Source: Physcia stellaris (lineage: Eukaryota; Ascomycota; Lecanoromycetes; Caliciales; Physciaceae). From it: a stretch of DNA of 64,000 nt. The stretch lies in the NCBI GenBank assembly GCA_018902385.1, contig JABSSW010000004.1, positions 806,001 through 870,000 on the forward strand, read 5' to 3'. Position 1 is the first letter of the stretch. The number at the start of each line of letters is the position of its first letter. Position numbers and translations under genes: made by a program. The notes beneath the pieces are model-generated. The model did no database searches. It saw nothing but the letters and a program-made list of their open reading frames with translations, and was not told the origin of the DNA. This document shows, piece by piece, positions 36,578 through 49,738 of the stretch.

Positions 36578-37418
36578 GATCGTCAGTCCAAATCTCTGCG
36601 AAGGCGTCAATGGCACTTTACTGGATGAACCAAGCCAGCCAAGGCAAGACAGCAAACTGTGACCGTCGCTGATGGATCCAAATAGCTTCAACGGTCGAGG
36701 CTCCACCTGTATGGCGCTTCCCTGGTGTCGGGAGAAGAATAGAGATTACTGCGAATCATGCGCAATCCTCATAGCCGCCCAAAGTTGATCCGACAGTGTG
36801 AAGCTCTCTCTAAAGGTTTACTTTGATTTTGGTACGTGACAGTTCGCGTTGAAGGAAAGCCATTGCTATCGAAGCTTGCTTCGAATCAGCAAGCTCGCCA
36901 CGGCACTTGTAATGATGACATAGTGTTCCAAAACCTGACCAGCTCATCGTCCTGATTCAGGAGCTGTGTTGGGAAGACAATAGAATAGAAAATATTGAAA
37001 GTTATGGGTGACTACGATCGCATGACTATGAATCTCGTCGTTCTTGGAGTAAGATACAGGCAGAATTGAAGCAATTATGCATACGGGTCCCAAGGCGCTA
37101 AACCCAATTGGCCGGTCCATACAACTGGACCCTAACGTGTCTAATTGCAACACCTGCGGAGATTTTTCGACAAGAAAGAGAGTAACGTGGAGAGATATTT
37201 TAAGTGTACTGATGTGCCTGTGTGGACAAGATTCAAGACTAGTGCCATTTATAAGCCAGTGGAGCGCCATGCAATGTTCTCCTGCCGAAAGTGGGTATCA
37301 AAAAGAAGCAAAGCAGCTAAAAACGAACGCTGAATCAATCCTTCAAATCCCCCAGCGCCACGCTACAATCAGAACGCAATGAAAACTATCTTCTGTGGGT
37401 CTTCTACCATGGTAGCTT
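36578..37418. other. Intergenic region
   Basis: About 840 bp upstream of the secreted-protein gene and downstream of the next minus-strand gene. The frames open here (36,944-37,270 minus; 37,077-37,382 plus) overlap each other and show no family features, so no gene is called. Confidence 0.4.
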
Positions 37419-39239
37419 TCAACGGGTTTCCGCTGCATCCTTGCGATGAACCTTAGCACGGCCCTTCTTCTTCCGTGACGTGGTTCCATTCCCACGACTG
37501 TCTGGTGTTGGCGTGGTATTCCTTTCGCCCTCCCTCTGAATGGCTAAAACGATATCTGCTGGGGCGTGAGGTGAAAGGCTCTTGCTTGCACTACCAAAGC
37601 CTAGTTTGTCACGCAAAGTCGCCCCTCCAGGCACCAATTCCTTGTTTGGGCTTGCCGCGCCAAAGTACGACTGCGCTGGCCTTACAGGAGAGGAGGACTT
37701 CTTTAAGATCGAGGTTGGTAATGGCGAGGAATCATCTGGTAATGTCATCTCATCGGCTTCACCCGCCAGAAAGCCCTGATGGCGGTCTGGGTGCAGGCGC
37801 TGTGTTTTGCGGCGAGCTGATACTGGGGGCCCTAGAATATTGACTCCGGATGATACAACAACGACATCGTCAGAGTTGGCAGGCACCTCGATGATCGTTT
37901 GCTTGATGTTATTACTGGCATACATGTCTGTTTGATGATCGGGGATCTTCAGCAAAGGCGAAGGCAAGGACGGGCCAGAGGGTGTGATGGGTGACCATTC
38001 GTTAGGACTAGGTAAGGGAGTTTGTTGGCTTGCAGGTGGTTTTGTCAATTCTGCCGTATCTCCTTCGAGCTCTGGAACAGGTGGCGGTCGAAGTGGGTTT
38101 CGGGGTGGAGGAATGATAGAAGCATATTCCCTGGACGACTCGAACGGCGATTCGGATTGTTGTCCAGCTTCCACCGAGTCGGGACGCCTCATAAAAGCCG
38201 TCAGATTCAGAGATGGTCCTTGTAGCTTAGGCCGAATCGGCACAGGACCTGCCGGTAATTCAGCTATTGGCGCTGGATCCGCAGGAAGTTCGGGAATTCT
38301 ATATGAGTCTGGTGGAAGCTCTGGGTATGGTGCTGGATTGAATGGGAGCTCGGGCACAGGAGGTATATCATCGGAGAGCTCGGCAGGCAATGGTGGTTGA
38401 TCCGAAATACTTCGGGGAGGTAATCGTGGGTGGGTGGGAAAAAGTGTCGTCTCTGGTAGGGTGGTGGTTGATGGCGTTTTCTTTGGCTTGTGGTGCTCCA
38501 GGGCAAAATCCTTGGCAATGCTACCGCTCGAGCTGTTTGGTGTATCCCATCCATAGATTTCGGCGAGCCTGTTGCCACTGCCAGTACTACTGTTGCTGTG
38601 TGAAGTTGTCGTCCGTGAGATGGGTGCAGGCTTTCTGCCTGGGGTTTCCTTGGTAGATCCTGCAGATAGAGACGGTCTGTGCTTTTCTTTTGGTTTCTCC
38701 TTTTCCTTTTCTTTCAGAGCTTGTGGAACACCATCCCACTTTGTATTGACCTTAGGTACAGTTGGAGGCAGCCTTGCGGATGATACACCAGGCATACCGA
38801 CGGCGGTAGGACGGCCTTTCTTTCCTTGAGTCTTCTTCCGCATTTGGTTCTGGTAGTCTTCGAAAGCTTGTGCCGAAGGTTCCTTGACGTTCAAGAAGTT
38901 GAAGAATGAGCCACCTTTTTTCTCCTTCTTTGCCATGTTCGACGATCCTCTGGAAGGAAGCATGGTCGCTTGTGATGACTCTGCCTTCATAACATCCACC
39001 GGGAACCTGCCACTGGTTGGACTGACTGCGTTCGAAGCTAACCTTGGCGAGGAAGGGCTAGTAGATGTTGAAAAGCGAGGGGTGGTAGGATTTGTGAAGG
39101 ATGAGGCAGCAGGAAAAGTTGAAGCGGCGTTCAGCGAATCTCTGGTGTTCGTTGTCTTTATCGAGTTGGTCCTATAGGTAAGTTTAGGTATGTAGGGCTG
39201 TTTTGCCGATCTGGACGCTCCGGTATCGAGAAGGGCCAT
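37419..39239 (-). CDS. Proline/serine-rich disordered protein, conserved-fungal type, unknown function
   Basis: Single-exon gene of 606 residues starting at the ATG at 39,239. No enzymatic domain recognised. The N-terminus is Ser/Thr-rich and likely disordered. Around residues 100-135 a basic segment (MAKKEKKGGSFFNFLNVK...) followed by a short predicted helix (AFEDYQNQMRKK) is the most conserved-looking part. A NRLAEIYGWD motif follows near 225. Residues about 285-345 form an irregular repeat of xPELPxDPAP type units, and PPVPE, PLPSP and SPLL motifs could bind SH3 or WW domains. The C-terminus is Lys/Arg-rich (SRKKKGRAKVHRK), a possible nuclear localisation signal. A scaffold or cytoskeleton-linked role is possible but not shown. 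Confidence 0.7.
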   Translation of the reverse strand: MALLDTGASRSAKQPYIPKLTYRTNSIKTTNTRDSLNAASTFPAASSFTNPTTPRFSTSTSPSSPRLASNAVSPTSGRFPVDVMKAESSQATMLPSRGSSNMAKKEKKGGSFFNFLNVKEPSAQAFEDYQNQMRKKTQGKKGRPTAVGMPGVSSARLPPTVPKVNTKWDGVPQALKEKEKEKPKEKHRPSLSAGSTKETPGRKPAPISRTTTSHSNSSTGSGNRLAEIYGWDTPNSSSGSIAKDFALEHHKPKKTPSTTTLPETTLFPTHPRLPPRSISDQPPLPAELSDDIPPVPELPFNPAPYPELPPDSYRIPELPADPAPIAELPAGPVPIRPKLQGPSLNLTAFMRRPDSVEAGQQSESPFESSREYASIIPPPRNPLRPPPVPELEGDTAELTKPPASQQTPLPSPNEWSPITPSGPSLPSPLLKIPDHQTDMYASNNIKQTIIEVPANSDDVVVVSSGVNILGPPVSARRKTQRLHPDRHQGFLAGEADEMTLPDDSSPLPTSILKKSSSPVRPAQSYFGAASPNKELVPGGATLRDKLGFGSASKSLSPHAPADIVLAIQREGERNTTPTPDSRGNGTTSRKKKGRAKVHRKDAAETR

Positions 39240-40718
39240 GGTGAGCTGTTACTGGGGGATCGATGGCCTCTGTAGAATCATCTGTCCGCAATGCCTCGTG
39301 GATAAAGCTCTGTGTTCGTGCTGATGTGAGAGAAGTGCTGAGGACTGCCGTGGGGGCAAGGTTTTCCTGAGTTGGTGAAGCCGTTATTTTGCATGTCGAG
39401 AATAGTCTAGGCTCTTGATCAATGGCATAATGATAAGATATGATCGATCTCACGAACAAAGCGGTAGGATGGAGAGAAGGATAGGTGTAAGCGCCGGTCC
39501 AGGCATGGAGGTCTAGAAGCCTAGAAGGATGGAGAAAAGAGAAGCTTGTGTGGGAAGGGGAAAGAGCCGCTGTGCCGTGTATCACAAGCCACAAGCCGTC
39601 GAGTCGCTGAATGGGGAAAATAGGTTGATGCAGATAAAAGAGGATGAAGGATTGCGCGTTGACCCGCATCAACGGTTCGAACTTCTCCCTACAACTGTTT
39701 CAATATTTAATGGGCCGAGGCGTGCACCGAATTCGACTGCAGGAAGCTGCATTTGTCACCAACTTCCTTTAAGTTCCCTATGCATTTGATTTGTTCGACT
39801 AACTCGGACAATCCGCAAGCCAGAACAAGCGTCAGTCGCGTGCACACCATCATCCCGACCCGCGGTTTCTGGGAATTCGAGATGCCTGTTGGAGCCTTTG
39901 ATTGGACGATGGGAGATCTGAGGCTAGGCGAGCATGCGCGATCGAGATTAGACTTTGACGCAGTGCAAGATCTGCCGACCCCGAATTCACAGGCTGCCCA
40001 CGCCCGCCAGGCTATTTATTCACAGGTAAATGCGCTGTTCGAAGGTACATTTATTCTCCTGAAATCTACCTTGCCCTCCCGAACAATAAATACGTCGATA
40101 TTAAACTCTTCGGAAATTCCTCTTTTGAGTGCGACCATCGTAGGTGATGTGGGGTGTGTGTCTTGCTTTTGGCCCATTCAAGGATTTTCTCGGTTTTCAG
40201 CTCGGCGCCACGAACGCCTCCATGCCCCAGACCCCCGCTGTCTGTCCTTTTCGACCCATCTGGCCCAAATCCCACCGTCTGGTGCAACTCCACGTTCGCT
40301 GGCTCAGGTATCTACGAGAGCGTTCTCTACCTAGCTACCCGGTTTACGATGGAGTTTTGTCTTTGAGTAACTTGGGTTTCCCAGTGGGCATCCAGCAGGT
40401 TCGGCTTGGTTGAGAAGCGCAAGTGGTCTCCATGGTCGAATCGCGCTTCCTCTTGTCATCCTTGCTATCAACGGCGTACGCAGGTACGTAGCACGGTAAA
40501 TCTTCGCTTCTTACAAAGTACAACTGCCGTGTGTCGGCCGTGCTTTGGTGAGCTTGGCTAGAGTAGTCTGGTACCGAGAACCTGAGCCATCCATCCTTCG
40601 CGGGGCCGGCCCATCGCCAAATGAGAGAACACTTGGGTAGCCATGACGTAGATCGGTGCTTGAAACGATTTTGCAAGCAGTCTCCTCGCTTGCTGATCTA
40701 TGTAGTAGTCGGTCGCCT
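39240..40718 (+). other. Region between the proline-rich gene and the MULE; possible small gene
   Basis: About 1.5 kb. A plus-strand stretch starting with the ATG at 39,882 has mild coding character (MPVGAFDWTMGDLRLGEHAR) up to a GTAAAT donor at 40,026. Open sequence follows from about 40,201 after a pyrimidine-rich TTTTCAG acceptor, in two competing frames (one contains WCNSTFAGSGIYESVLYLA). No family recognised. If real, it is a small gene ending just before the transposon. I give it low weight. Confidence 0.25.
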
Positions 40719-40727
40719 TTTTCAGAT
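40719..40727 (+). repeat. 9-bp target-site duplication, left (TTTTCAGAT)
   Basis: Identical to 54,091-54,099 on the far side of the element. A 9-bp duplication is the hallmark of Mutator-like (MULE) transposition. Confidence 0.92.
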
Positions 40728-40860
40728 GAGCAATTTACTGAAATGTCACTCCCGAGACTAGTATTTACTGAAATGACAAATCTCCCGTACGAAGACTTGT
40801 GTTAACGAGAATGACGAATGATTTAACTTTGTATGAATGCGTCATCAATTTTCAGATTTT
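40728..40860 (+). repeat. MULE terminal inverted repeat, left
   Basis: Matches the reverse complement of 53,958-54,090. Contains two copies of TTTACTGAAATG(T/A)CA, at 40,734-40,748 and 40,764-40,778, 30 bp apart, likely transposase binding sites. The outer half keeps CC and CT steps; the inner half is AT-biased. Confidence 0.92.
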
Positions 40861-41198
40861 TTTTTACTTTTTTATCATCATTGTTTCAGCAATTTTTCGC
40901 AACAGTTTTAATTCTCGTTTTCGAGATTTTCGAAATTTTCATTTTTTCGAAACACAATATTTATCAATATCATTATCATGTCAGATTATTCGTTAACGAT
41001 GTTTACATACACGCGAAACAATCAATCGTGCTTTATGATATCGACGAGCGTGTTTTTGACACGATTCAATTGTTTTGAAAATCACATTCACGTCGTCAAT
41101 TTCGTAACACGTGTTTTTGAATGTAAACAATTTATTGCATTTTTATTGTTGTAAATGATTTCACATTCGTTGCTTTTACACTAATTATGAGATTGTTT

Positions 41199-41240
41199 AC
41201 ATGTTTTATTATTATGATCGACGTCATCGCAAATATTACA
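41199..41240 (-). other. CCHC zinc knuckle of the MULE transposase C-terminus
   Basis: The minus strand reads KKKSIRCNICDDVDHNNKTC, a C-x2-C-x4-H-x4-C motif preceded by lysines. MULE transposases commonly end with such a knuckle, in which a Gly usually precedes the His; here it is Asp, consistent with G-to-A mutation. It is separated from the rest of the transposase by the retrotransposon that starts at 41,301. Confidence 0.75.
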
Positions 41241-41295
41241 ACGTATCGATTTTTTTTTTCGTTGTTGAGCAATCAATTTTTGAATTTCGAAATTT

Positions 41296-41300
41296 ATTTT
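41296..41300 (+). repeat. 5-bp target-site duplication of the nested LTR element, left (ATTTT)
   Basis: Repeated at 51,177-51,181 directly after the right LTR. A 5-bp duplication is usual for Ty3/Gypsy integrases. Confidence 0.75.
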
Positions 41301-41444
41301 TGATACGGGCACAGATAATTGCTTGATGATTGTTAACTCGCGCTAGATTGACTAGTTGTACTTAAGAAAATTTCTATTTTAGTTAGCAATTCAATCGACT
41401 TACACTCATTGATATCGATTTTTAGTAGTTGGCTATTTCTAATA
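41301..41444 (+). repeat. Left LTR, 144 bp
   Basis: Begins TGATACGG. Aligns without gaps to 51,033-51,176. I count about 19 differences in 144 bases, all transitions, which fits mutation by cytosine deamination rather than slow neutral change. Its last bases appear mutated relative to the ...TAGCA end of the other copy. Confidence 0.9.
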
Positions 41445-44400
41445 AATGATAGCATCATAGATTCGATTTGTATTACGTATTTGACATCATTGATTGTCGA
41501 TCGAATACGTCGTTTTACATCAAATCGAGTTCGTCAACAATCAAACGCATTGTTTCAGCAGTTTCATTAACTTGACAGATCATTTGTCAGTTGTCAACTT
41601 TAGATCGTCGACTTAATTGTCGTGAAAAATCAATTTATTCATGAATTCGACACGTCATTCACAATCGAATGAGTTGACAAAACGCTCGAATCATAACGTG
41701 CGCGTTTATCAGCTTCAATATTTCGTTGTCGAAAAGTTTGAAACAAAAAAAATTTTCGTCGCATCGACTTTACAAGACAACTTAAACAACGAAGTTGTTT
41801 TTCAAAAATTTTTCGCAAATTTCAATTCAAACAATTTTACATCAACAATCTCGTTCTCAAATCAGCAATCGATTTTTATTTAGCTTGCGACTTCTCATCT
41901 TGTCAACTCTTTTCGAATTTGTTAAATGACGAATCACGTCAAACGAATTTGTCGTTCGAATATTTTTATTTTAACGTTTGCTTCTTTTAGTGTTTGTTTT
42001 TTCGAAAAGTCTCGTCATTTGTTTCAGGCAGTTTTTCGTTCATCTTGTTGATTTATTTTTGCTATTTTTATTTCATTGCATTTCGTTGTCATCGTTTGAC
42101 GCAATATTTGCTTTAATTGACAAATCATTGCAGTGTATCAGCTTGTCATTACATGACAGACATTTTTAGCTAGACAGTCAAGTTGATTTCGTCTGATATT
42201 TCAATCTCGCGTATTTCAATTCAATCGATGAGCAAAAAAATCGTCGTCATTGCGTGACATTTTTATGAATTTGAATTAACAAATCATTCGTTGACAAAAA
42301 TTTTATCAAAAAAAATCATTCAGACAGTGATAATTTTTGTAAGCATCAATTTTCGATCAGCAAAATCGTCAACAATTCGAAAAATCAAAGTAGCGTCAAT
42401 CGAATTTTTAAAATATTCGTCAAAGTGAATTATCAACATTGCTATTTTTAAAGCGATCGCTTCACGATTTTTTAAAGAAATCGAAAAATACAAACAGACA
42501 TTTGTTTATCAAAGCTTTCAATCTAGACAAAAAATCGAAACATTTGACGACAATTCGACATTTAATAATATTTCAATCATTTCGAATCGTAAAACAGCGA
42601 TATTTCAGATTATCGTTTCACGTATAAAAAGTCGATTTCGATACGAAAACGATATTTTCGTAATCGAACGAAATCAAGTTCAAGTTAAAATTTCTCGTGT
42701 TTCAAATTATTCATTTATTATCGATTCAAACAATCGCTTTATTATCGATAGTCAACAAGTCAACAATAATTTGTTTATCGATAACAATTCGACTATTACA
42801 CGCGAAACGTCAGTCGAAAAAGTCATATACGATCAATTCATAAAATTTAATTCAATAATTGTTTTCATGAATTCAATTTTTCAAGCAGTTATCACGACTG
42901 TCGTTAGTGTCGTCGTTATTCAGATTATCGAGAATATTAGAGCAAAAATACGTCAGAAAATGCAACAGATCAATCAGCGAAATCAACAGAAATCAATTGA
43001 ATTATTCGATTCATTCGATTCATCTGAAGATGACAATGATGACAATGACAATAATCAATTTCAGTCGAAGCATTTAAATTTTTTCGATTCGTTTCATGAC
43101 GACAAATTTGTAATTATCGACGCAATTATGAAATTTATTAGCGAAAACATCGTCTTTCGTAACGTTCATTTGTTCATGACTAAAGCAAGAAATTTCGTTG
43201 TTACAAAAAGCGAAAACATCGTACGTCGCAATCTTTTTCAATGTTTAAAAAATGACGTTTTGAACTGATATACGTCACTTTTTATCGACATGAAAAAGAA
43301 TTTCTTGTTATTAAGTCAAGGTCTAAATCAGTGAAAAAAGTATTTAGTAAAAAAATTTCGGAAATCGTCAACTAAAGTCATGAAAAAACTCGTCAAAAAA
43401 TCATACAGTATGACGAATGCACAGCATGAACGTGAATTTAAAAAATACGCGCAGAAAATAATTCGATTAAACAAGTCAATTGAATTGTCAATATTCAATC
43501 AATTATTACAAATTTGAAACGAATTCGACGTTGATTTTCAATTACACGTCAATAAATTTATCAATGACATCAAACTGAATGATTTTTTACGAGACTTGAA
43601 TGATCGAAAACATTCATGATGAAAATTGATTAACAAACAATTTTTCGAACAAATTGATCGACGAAAAATCAATGTCAAAAATAAAGACATTCGCGAGCAA
43701 CGAAAAAATAAACAATCACAACGTGACATGTCGAAAATAAATTATCGCGATCGCGATCAGTCAAATGTCGAATATGACGACAATGTTGTTGATGAATATA
43801 TTCAGAACGATTATTTTCGACTTGACATTCAATCAATTTTTATTTTTGCTCAATTTTCGAATTTCGTATCGCAAGACAATTATGTTTCGCAAAATTATGT
43901 TCAAATTTGAAATCAAAATCGTGTTTACATGCAACAACAACAATCAACAAGTCAATTTTCAAACGTACAACAATAACAATCGATTTTGTCAGTTTTTTCA
44001 TCACGCAAACAATTGACAACTGATTTTTCGAATCAAAATCAACGAAATCAGCAAAGAGAAAACGCGTCAAATTCGAATCGTCGATCATTTGTATCTTTTA
44101 ACGTCAACGCTCGTTCGTTTCAATCAATGTATTATAACGTCAACGTCGACGACGCTGACGTCAACGATGAAAACGTCTATTATGATGACAAAGCAATAAA
44201 CGATATTATTTTCGTCTGACACATTGTCGCGAAACGTTTTGTTGTCATCGAAAAAAATCAAAATCAATTTGAGTTTGTTTTTTTGAACGATTCAATCTTT
44301 CATTACGATTCGATGACTATGAACGCGTCGAAATTTTCATTTGACGTTGACGAATCAAACGTTAATCACGTAATTTTTCTTGATTACACGTGTCGAATGT

Positions 44401-44624
44401 GCAAGATTGATTTTTATTTCAACAACAAGTTATATCGTCACGTTCGTATTTGTCGCAAGAAACGTGTCAGTAATTTGTCGACTACTGAGTCAATGAACGC
44501 TTTTCACAAACATTCAATCGATGACAAAGTATTATCGATCGTCGAATTTACAATTATTATTATTTTCGACGTCGATTTTAATTTTCGTAAATGACATTAT
44601 GTTAAACTAAAAATCAGTCACAGT

Positions 44625-45353
44625 TTGAATGACAAGTTAGTCAAAATCTGCGCGAATATCGATTATACTATGTTTTTGATTGACAGAAAATATCTATTGA
44701 AAATTAAATTCGATGTCACAATTCACAAAACAAAGCAGTCGATTCGAATACATGACATCGACGACAAATTACATGACAGCTCAAAATATACAGAGTTGAA
44801 CTTTTACGTTGTCGATACGTTATCAAATCAGTCATCAATTATAGCTCACTTTCGTCGTGAAATTCATTTAATGAATGATTTGAAAATTCACGTTTTGCTC
44901 GATGTCGATATTCTAAAATTCGAGCAAGTAATATTTGACATGAACAAGCGTACTATCATCTTTCTCGTTTGTAACAATTTGACAATTTTCATGAAATTGA
45001 TTTTCAAAAATCAGCGCATTGTGCGAGCAATAAAATCAATTAACAAAATCATTATATTTTCGCATATTTGTTTAATTGTATTTGTCAAAATACGCGATCA
45101 AAGTCTGTCAACAAATAGAAATTACAGCTTCGAGTTTAAACAGAATTTTCAGCAATTAAAATTCGAAGATGATTTTTTCAATCACATTATCGATGCTCAT
45201 TTCGTCGTCGTACAAATACGAAACGCTATCAATAAATCAGTAATTTTGTCAAAACATGCAAAGATTGACATGCTACGCGACTTCGAGAAAAAAAATTGTT
45301 ATCATGTTTTTTTTGACGATCGACATTTAACAATCGTCTCGTCACGTAATTGA
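44625..45353 (+). pseudogene. Aspartic protease region of the nested Gypsy element (fossil)
   Basis: Open stretch of 242 codons resembling the retropepsin segment of a fungal Ty3/Gypsy family, including an IHLMNDLKIHVLLDVDIL block that corresponds to the usual VDDLKA.MLLG.DIL. It forms part of the broken gag-pol of the element. Confidence 0.7.
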
Positions 45354-47267
45354 ACGAAAACGTTACGTAATGTGATCATGATGAATTTAGTCGACGTCTT
45401 CGCTGATTTTATTACGTTTAACATTTTTTCGATTATCATTTTTATGCAAGTCAACTCGTCAGTTAACTCAGTATTTGATGTATCGATATTCGAAATTATT
45501 GTGTCATTTATTTCGTTGAAAATCGTCATGTCAAACGAGATCATCGTTTTTGACGATTCGTCTGTTTACAATCGACTTTTCACGATAGCGAAAGTTTATT
45601 TCGAAATTTGACGTGACATCGACGACACGATCAATGTGTTCGAAAAACAATGAATGTTTATATTTATTTTATTTGACGTTAAGTCGGAAATCAACAAAAT
45701 GTATTCATTTAATTCGAAAAATAAAAAAGTAATCGACAAGAAGTTCGATCGATTACATAAAAAAAACAAAATGACGTGAACTAGTCAATTTATCTCGTAT
45801 GATTATTCAATTTTCGTAATATGACGTATTGTCAACGAACAACGCAAAAGTCGCGTTGTAATAAATATTCGTGAATTAAATAAAATTTCGATGTTCGACG
45901 TTTATTTCATGTCGTTACAATCAAACATTCTGTCAACAGTTATCGATTGCTCGTACATATCGATGATGAACTGTGTCGATTTCTTTCATCAATGATTAAT
46001 ACGAATGATGAATAAACACAAGTTGACAGTGATCAGTCATCGAGACAACGAACAATGAAACGTAATTGTCATGAATTATCGCAATTCTTTTGTTTACGTT
46101 CAGCGACAAATCGATTCGATTTTATGAAAATATCGACACTTTGCTAGAACGTATGTAAACGACATAGTAATATTTTCGAACTCGTTAAAGAAACATTTAC
46201 GACATTTGAATCAAATTTTCGCTTTTTTCAAACGCATGAACATAATTCTCAAAATTAGCAAAATTTTTTTTGATTATTTTATCATATCACTGTTAAATCA
46301 ACGAATCGATAATTTGAAATTGATTATCGCGACGAATAAATTTGAAATTATTTTCGCTTTAATTTTTTTTCAAATTCTTAAACAGCTGAAAATCTATTTA
46401 AACAAAATCGAATGATTGCGTCAATACGTATCATATTATGCTCAAAAAGCGCTGTCATTACAAAAACGTAAAATTCGTCTGTTACGTCATGCATTTAACA
46501 AAAAGCGATTTCGTCAACAACATAATCGACGTATTTCAGTCGATAATTCGTCGTCGATCGAAATAAACGTCTTTAATCAATTACAAAGCGTTTTCAATCG
46601 ATCAACGTTTTTGATTCATTTCGACAAAATTAGAATTCTGTATATCGACGTGAACGTCAACAAAAAACGCGATTTTGATATTATGATTTATCACGTTAAA
46701 TTTAAAAACGAACAAAAAATGATGATTATCAACATTTCGTTCAAGCGAACGAACGTCGAACTCATTATGTTTTTAAACAAAATATTATCGTCAGCAAAGT
46801 TTCGTTACTGATCAACGAAATTGAAAATGACATCATTAATATGATTTGTTCGTAAATTTCGCTTGATGATCATGAACAATCAACATTCAATTGTCATTTA
46901 CATCGATCACGTCGCAAACTCGATTATTGTCAATCAAATTAAATTGATATTCAACAATGTAAATAAATTGAATTTCAAATTAATAAAAGTCAGCATTTAT
47001 TTTTTTCAATTTCGTCTCAAAGTTTTTCATAAAGTCGAAAAGTCTAATATCGTATCAAACGTTTTAAGTCGATTTTCAATCGTACGTCATTTCAATTCAG
47101 ATACAAAAATCGATAATTTTGATTTGAAAATTTATCATTTTCACATCGATAAATCAAATTTCAACGAGAATTCGATACGAATTACGTTAATCGAAATGTC
47201 ATCGAACTTTCGCAAGAAACTCATTATCGAATATCAAAAAAACGTTAACTGAAAAGTCATTCTCGAT

Positions 47268-47921
47268 TTGCTGAAACGTTTCGTCAACGACGACGTTAAA
47301 AATCGATTATCGAACAAAAAATCGACGATTATCGAAAAAATGTCAAACGCGAAATCATTCACGATCATTTTCACGTCGACATTTTTTAGCGAAAACGAAA
47401 TCACAGAAATCGTCATTTTTGTGTCGTTTACAGCGTTTGTTTCGTCGTCGAATAAAATCACGATGTCAAATAAAAAATCATTTTCGAATTCAACATATTT
47501 GATTTCTGAAATCGATTTTCAGCTTATCGACGATTTTATTTACTATGTAAAAAGCGATTCATTTAAACTATGCATATCGGAAAATAGTATACACGACGTG
47601 TTCAAGTTAGCACATGACGACAATTTTCATGTCGATCATCATCGAATTTACGATCGATTAAAAACAGTTTACGTACGACGACTTTTCAAACGATTAATCA
47701 ATTACATTCGTCATTGCTTTTCGTGTCAATTGAATCAAACTAAACGACATAAATTTTATGAGAAATTAGCATCGATAAATATTTTCAACATGTTTTATCA
47801 TACGATATCGATTGATTTTGTATTGATTTTATTTAAACAAAATCACGAATTCGATTGTTTCATGTTCGTTATTGACAAATTCACTCGAAAAACACTATTG
47901 ATTCAAAGAAAAAGCACATGA
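47268..47921 (+). pseudogene. Integrase N-terminal region of the nested Gypsy element (fossil)
   Basis: Contains the HHCC zinc-binding pattern (His residues near HDDNFHVDHH, Cys pair in HCFSCQ) followed by the beginning of the integrase core. Its place after RT/RNase H confirms Ty3/Gypsy order. Confidence 0.75.
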
Positions 47922-49738
47922 TCAATCGACGAATGAACAAACGTTTTGATCGACCGACTGTTGCTGGCAGATTGAAATATTTCAGCAAAAATCATTTTCG
48001 ATCGAGATCGAAAATTCTGTTTCGATTTCTGGCGAGTCATGTTCAAACGTTTAAACATTAATTTATTCATGAACACGATTTATCATTCACAAACGAATGA
48101 TCAATCGAAACGTACAAATCAAACAGTGAAAATTGCGCTTCGATTTCTTATTATCGTCAATCTCAATATGAATTAAATGAGCGCGTTGTCAATTTTGCAA
48201 TTCAATTTGAACAACAATGTACATGCAATCATTGAAAAATTTTTTAATCAAATCGTTATCGATTTTCAATTCAAAGAAATTATGATCGCGATAGTCGTGT
48301 CATTTGCTTTACGACAATCGTCAAACACGATTATTTCAATCGCTAAATCGAAATTCGAAAAGAATCGCTTTGTTTTTCAAAAAAAAATTGACGATATCAT
48401 CGCTTTCGCAACAACGAAAATTAAAATTTTTTATGATAAACGTCATCAACGTTTAAAATTTAATTTCGAAAATAAAGCGTATTTTCGTTTGCATCACGAA
48501 TATTCTTTTTCGTTTCAAATCAATGTTAAACTGTCTAATCAAAAAATCGAATCGTTTTTGATAAAGCGCAAAATAAAAAATTTGCTTACGAATTGAATTT
48601 GTCGCTCAAATGACAAATTCATTCAGTCATATTCATCATGCAATTGAAATCGACGTCAAAAAACGTCGATTTTTATAATCGATTTCGTTCGAATCATCTC
48701 GACGTCGTCGAGATGAAAAACACATTTAACATTTTCTGAAAAAAATTTTACGAAATAAAAAAGCTGATGAAAAAAAGAAATCGAAAGTACGACAAAATCA
48801 AAATAATGAAATATTTGATAAAATGATTAAATTATGAATTTGAATTTGATGAATGAAAATCATTATCAATTTTAACGAATTTCATGATTTTGATGAAGAA
48901 TTACGAAAAAATCAATTTTCAATCAATTACATCAATTTCAAACACGACTCGCGTTATCGATTTTATATCATCGATTTCGAAAAATTCAAGACGCAAACGA
49001 AATAAATTCAACAAAATTGTCGTCGAAAATCAACAAAAGCGCAAAAAAATCGACTCAAAAAAATCAACGCATTTTGAGTAAATGCGTACGTTGATTTCGT
49101 CGACGAGTAAATTTTATCATTCTCGTTATTTAAATATTATTAAACAGTCTCGCTCAATATTTTAGCGTTTCGTTTAATAGACATTGTCGCGTCGTTAATC
49201 GAATATCGCGAATTTTCATTTTGAATTTTCATTTTGAATTTTCATTTCGAATTATCATTTTTATTTTTTATTTTCGCTTTGCTCGTCGCTAAGATTGATT
49301 TATCGTTATTCAAATATGATTACATTCAGTTTTCAACATCGTCAAATGCATTTTTTAATTAATTTTAATTGAAACGCGTCAGTCGTTTTCGAAATTGCAA
49401 AAATGTTTCACGATCGATTTGTACATCAAGCATTTTTCGAATACGATCTTTATAATGTGCGCTCATTCAGTGAAAATTCAGTTTGATTGAATGCTTTGTC
49501 AAAAAAAATAGTACTCTTCGACGATTTTCTTTGAATCGTGAAAAACAAATACGACATTTTCAGCAAAGTCAAAAAACAGCGTTTTTCGACTGACTTTGCT
49601 AGCAAAAAAGAAATTCATGATAATCGTTCGCATAAAGAAAAAATCGTCAAATACAATGACGACGCAAAAACGTGATATTATCGTCAAACGTTTATTCAGA
49701 ACGACGATTCATATATCTTGTGAAAAAATGAAAACGAA

